NCBI GenBank assembly: GCA_017550775.1
Contig: JAFZOA010000611.1
Coordinates: 1-7,743 of the forward strand
Source: Ruminiclostridium sp.
GTDB taxonomy: Bacteria; Bacillota_A; Clostridia; Oscillospirales; Ruminococcaceae
Direction: 5' to 3'
DNA: 7,743 nucleotides
Below are positions 5,595-7,743 of the stretch, one piece after another; position 1 is the first letter of the stretch; each line of letters starts with the position of its first letter. The translations under genes and the position numbers were made by a program. The notes below the pieces were generated by a model. It was not told the origin of the DNA. It worked only from the letters and a program-made list of their open reading frames with translations, and did not search any database.

Positions 5595-7028
5595 ATGCTC
5601 AAAGAAAAGATAAAGACCGTATTCAAGGCTGTGGGCGGAACAAACCGCTCGGTCGCCGCTTACGCGGAAATGGCGGCGGCTAATATCGGAAAGCTAACCA
5701 ATGGCAGCCGTATCCCCTCAATTAAAAGCTCAACTGCCCGGAAGCTCGTAAACGGTATCTACGCATTCTCGGAAGCCAACAACAAGCTTACCGAACTGTG
5801 CGAGACTGTCGGCTGCGGCAGCAGCGAGAGCGAAGAAAGCATCAGATCCGCTCTTCTTGCATTCCTGTACGAGAACGTACCGCAGACCGAGGATAACGCC
5901 GTACAGTTTGCAGAGCGCCTTCAGAGCGTCATGGGTATCTGCGGGGTGAACTGCACCGAGCTAAGTCGCGAGGCGGGCGTTGATTCCGCGCTCATCGACA
6001 ACCTGTACAACGGGGTTAGGGTTCCGTCAAGGCGGGCAAAGCTTCTGAACACGATATGCGAGATCCTCGCCGACCTTGCCGTGAAGCACGGAAGAATGGG
6101 CGAGATCGCCGAGCTCGTCGGGTTCAGCGAGTATGACCTGTCTGAGGTGAATGCCGGACTTATGATCCTCGACTGGCTCAAAGGACGTACACCCGCCGCG
6201 GATACTGTCGCCGCCGCACAGTTCATAAACAGAATGACCGATATTCCGTCGCCGACATTAAGGCTTCCCGTATTTGAGTCCGTGGCAACGAAAGAGATAC
6301 TGAGCGAGAACAGGACGAGCTACGTCGGTATCGGCGGGCTCCAGAGAGCGGTCACCCGCTTCCTCGGGAACGCGGCTAATAATCCCGGCTGCGAGCTTCT
6401 GCTGTATTCCGACCAGAGTATGGAGTGGATGCAGACCTCGTTCACGCCCCGGTGGCTCTCACTCATGCGTGCCTGCCTTGAAAACGGAGTCAGAATGAAG
6501 ATCATTCACAACATCGACCGCGATCCTTCCGAGATGTTGTTTGCATTGCAAAGCTGGATACCGCTCTATATGTCCGGGCTCATAGAGCCGTACTACCGCT
6601 TCGACAAGTGCGGCAACCGCTTCCGCCACACTGTATTTATAAGCGATACCGATTGTATCGACGGGTTCTGTACAATAGGTACCGAACGCGAATGCGTATA
6701 CCGTTACAGCACAGGAGCGGACGAGATCCGACATATCAGGAATTCATTCTCAAAGCTCGGTGTAAGTGTAAAACCCCTGATAAAACACGAGACCGGGGAG
6801 TTCATACCGCTCAAGAAGTTCCGGGAATACGATCATGGTGATATCCGTATGTACATCGCTCAGAACGAGGCAGTTATAGCTAAGCTCAGCGAACCGAGGT
6901 ACTATTTCAGTTTCAAGCACCCGTACATGATAAGAATGTTCTCCATATACGCACAGACCTCGGGAAGATACAGCAGACCGGGCTCTGACGATCAGCTTTT
7001 GTCCGATACGAAAGAAAATCTCACATAA
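5595..7028 (+). CDS. Putative transcriptional regulator with two Cro/C1-like modules and a PLD-like C-terminal region
   Basis: AGGAG at 5584-5588, six bases before the ATG, supports the start of this 477-residue protein. The N-terminal 200 residues are two related modules about 103 residues apart: NIGKLTNGSRIPS (30-42) matches LIDNLYNGVRVPS (133-145), the recognition-helix end typical of XRE/Cro-C1 domains, and each module continues into a helical segment (TELCETVG, GEIAELVG). The first helix-turn-helix is degenerate; the second (TELSREAGVDSALIDNLYNG) is closer to consensus. Residues about 225-460 hold LLLYSDQSMEWM, GVRMKIIHNIDRD, IPLYMSGLIEPYYR and HTVFISDTDCIDGFCTIGTE. The last resembles the layout of a degenerate phospholipase-D-like strand-loop-strand (H...D...G.IG) lacking a full HKD motif; this likeness is weak. 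No signal peptide or membrane helix is seen. The next gene follows after 24 bases, so they likely form an operon. DNA binding is likely; the ligand and targets are unknown. Confidence 0.85.
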   Translation: MLKEKIKTVFKAVGGTNRSVAAYAEMAAANIGKLTNGSRIPSIKSSTARKLVNGIYAFSEANNKLTELCETVGCGSSESEESIRSALLAFLYENVPQTEDNAVQFAERLQSVMGICGVNCTELSREAGVDSALIDNLYNGVRVPSRRAKLLNTICEILADLAVKHGRMGEIAELVGFSEYDLSEVNAGLMILDWLKGRTPAADTVAAAQFINRMTDIPSPTLRLPVFESVATKEILSENRTSYVGIGGLQRAVTRFLGNAANNPGCELLLYSDQSMEWMQTSFTPRWLSLMRACLENGVRMKIIHNIDRDPSEMLFALQSWIPLYMSGLIEPYYRFDKCGNRFRHTVFISDTDCIDGFCTIGTERECVYRYSTGADEIRHIRNSFSKLGVSVKPLIKHETGEFIPLKKFREYDHGDIRMYIAQNEAVIAKLSEPRYYFSFKHPYMIRMFSIYAQTSGRYSRPGSDDQLLSDTKENLT

Positions 7029-7052
7029 ACAGGAAGCAGCGGGAGAGATCGC

Positions 7053-7445
7053 ATGGATAAGATAATGACCATAAACGTAAGAACACTTCCGCCGGACACG
7101 GTAGAGGGACACACCGGGAAAGTCCTTATGATACCGTTCACGGCATCTGCGCAAGGAGAGTTCTTCTGCGGCGAAACGAAAGGCTGTTGTGTTGACACCC
7201 AGTACATCACACCCGACGGACAGTTTTCGCTCTCGGCACGTTACATTCTCGAAGGAACGGACAAAGACGGAAATAAGTGCCGCATATTCATAGAGAACAA
7301 CGGCACATCGCTCGAAAACTGTAAACCGAGAATAATCACCGACTCCCCCGCTCTCGCGTTTCTGGAGAAGTGCGAGCTCAGCGCGAAAGTCGAAAGTACC
7401 GGAGGAACAGTAAAGATCATAGTATACGCGGAACAGACACGATAA
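7053..7445 (+). CDS. DUF3237-like (UPF0311) small beta-barrel protein
   Basis: The start is supported by GGGAGA at 7041-7046. The 130-residue length and pattern fit the DUF3237 family: an N-terminal strand (IMTINVRTLPP), a segment on the family's GGTFxGPxLxGEVLPGGADW theme (here IPFTASAQGEFFCGETKGCCVDTQYI), then TPDGQFSLSARYILEGTDKDG matching the family's RPDGxxxLDARYxLxTDDG, and IFIENNGTSL matching its YVRNRG. It ends in two strands (CELSAKVES, VKIIVYAEQ). Four of its cysteines (C39, C45 and C46 early, C75 mid-protein by eye) are notable for a small cytosolic protein. The family has no settled function. It lies 24 bases after the duplicated-HTH gene and before a strong terminator, so it is probably the last gene of that operon. 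Assignment is from motif memory and could be a related barrel family. Confidence 0.75.
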   Translation: MDKIMTINVRTLPPDTVEGHTGKVLMIPFTASAQGEFFCGETKGCCVDTQYITPDGQFSLSARYILEGTDKDGNKCRIFIENNGTSLENCKPRIITDSPALAFLEKCELSAKVESTGGTVKIIVYAEQTR

Positions 7446-7449
7446 GGGT

Positions 7450-7506
7450 GGGGCTCTGTCCCAAACCCCGGAGGGGGGTTGGAGCAGAGCCCCAAGTCTC
7501 ATTTTT
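7450..7506 (+). terminator. GC-rich hairpin terminator between convergent genes
   Basis: GGGGCTCTG (7450-7458) pairs perfectly with CAGAGCCCC (7485-7493). The interior continues with CCAA/TTGG and CCCC/GGGG pairing, interrupted by mismatches, around a GGAG loop. Five Ts follow at 7502-7506, eight bases after the stem. It begins four bases after the stop of the DUF3237-like gene. Read the other way there is no T-run, but the stem may still limit read-through from the minus-strand gene. Hairpins with this GGGGCTCTG-type stem are, from memory, common between genes in Clostridia. Confidence 0.8.
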
Positions 7507-7524
7507 GACAGCCTTACGCTTTTA

Positions 7525-7743
7525 TTAATAATCTTCTATCATCCGGATCTCTCCGTCCTCGTCAATGGTGATAATAACCCCATTTGAATACGCCATGTCT
7601 CCGTAAACATCCTCTATCGCAAATATATAGAAGTAATACCCTTCCGGAAGATATGTGTATACTAAGTTGTCGTTCTCATGCCATTCATACGGTTCTTCAA
7701 AACTGATCTCCGTCAGATCTTCGTCCGAGAGGTAATAGATCGG
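7525..7743 (-). CDS. C-terminal fragment of an unidentified protein (start beyond the right edge)
   Basis: The minus strand is open from the right edge for 72 codons and ends at TAA (complement of 7525-7527). The fragment is acidic and aromatic-rich with alternating strand-like stretches: LVYTYLPEGYYFYIFAIEDVYG, here split as LVYTYLPEG and YYFYIFAIEDVYG, then AYSNGVIITIDEDGEIRMIEDY at the end. The pattern suggests a final beta-sandwich strand pair, as in the last domain of a cell-surface or secreted protein, but this is only impression; no family is recognised. Codon use and periodicity look genuine and the convergent terminator fits. It is convergent with the DUF3237-like gene. Confidence 0.7.
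   Translation of the reverse strand, partial: PIYYLSDEDLTEISFEEPYEWHENDNLVYTYLPEGYYFYIFAIEDVYGDMAYSNGVIITIDEDGEIRMIEDY

Noticed and set aside
6750..7502. Minus-strand open frame of 250 codons over the end of the HTH gene and the DUF3237-like gene
   Set aside because: It crosses the terminator hairpin at 7450-7493 and opposes two well-supported plus-strand genes; it shows no recognisable domain.

Overview
The window looks like an anaerobic Firmicute of the class Clostridia, probably Oscillospiraceae or Ruminococcus-like. The clues are moderately high GC genes with frequent ATA and AGA codons, AT-rich promoters, strong AGGAG-type ribosome binding sites, soluble and multi-TM hybrid histidine kinases, and dispersed GC-rich hairpins of the GGGGCTCTG type. 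The taxonomic call is inference from style, not from a marker gene.

Left part (1-4570, + strand): two signal-transduction genes in a tightly coupled operon. The first is cut by the window edge. It holds the end of a histidine kinase, a receiver-like region with no phosphoacceptor, a canonical receiver and a C-terminal HPt domain. The second starts one base after the first gene's stop codon. It is a 895-residue six-TM hybrid histidine kinase whose receiver is followed in the same frame by a complete DegV (EDD-fold, fatty-acid-binding FakB-like) domain. This kinase-receiver-DegV fusion is the most unusual item in the window. Two residues expected in a fatty-acid carboxylate site appear replaced. 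Only the first protein has an HPt domain and no DNA-binding response regulator is visible, so a phosphorelay between the two and its output are inferred.

Middle part (4571-5594): a short intergenic region with TTTACAG-type tandem and inverted repeats, then a minus-strand gene for a 149-residue, extremely acidic protein of unknown function with its own terminator and a near-consensus promoter. The promoter is overlaid by a two-tier 43-bp dyad that looks like an operator. A second AT-rich palindrome and weaker repeats fill the rest of the 348-base divergent intergenic region.

Right part (5595-7743): a probable two-gene + strand operon. Its first gene encodes a protein with two duplicated, degenerate Cro/C1-like modules and a C-terminal domain with a faint PLD-like look. 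The second encodes a small DUF3237-like beta-barrel protein. It ends at a strong GC-rich hairpin terminator. Facing it on the minus strand is the last 72 codons of an unidentified gene running off the right edge.

The acidic protein and the duplicated-HTH protein are divergently arranged around the palindromic operator region, so the HTH protein controlling that region is a reasonable but untested guess.
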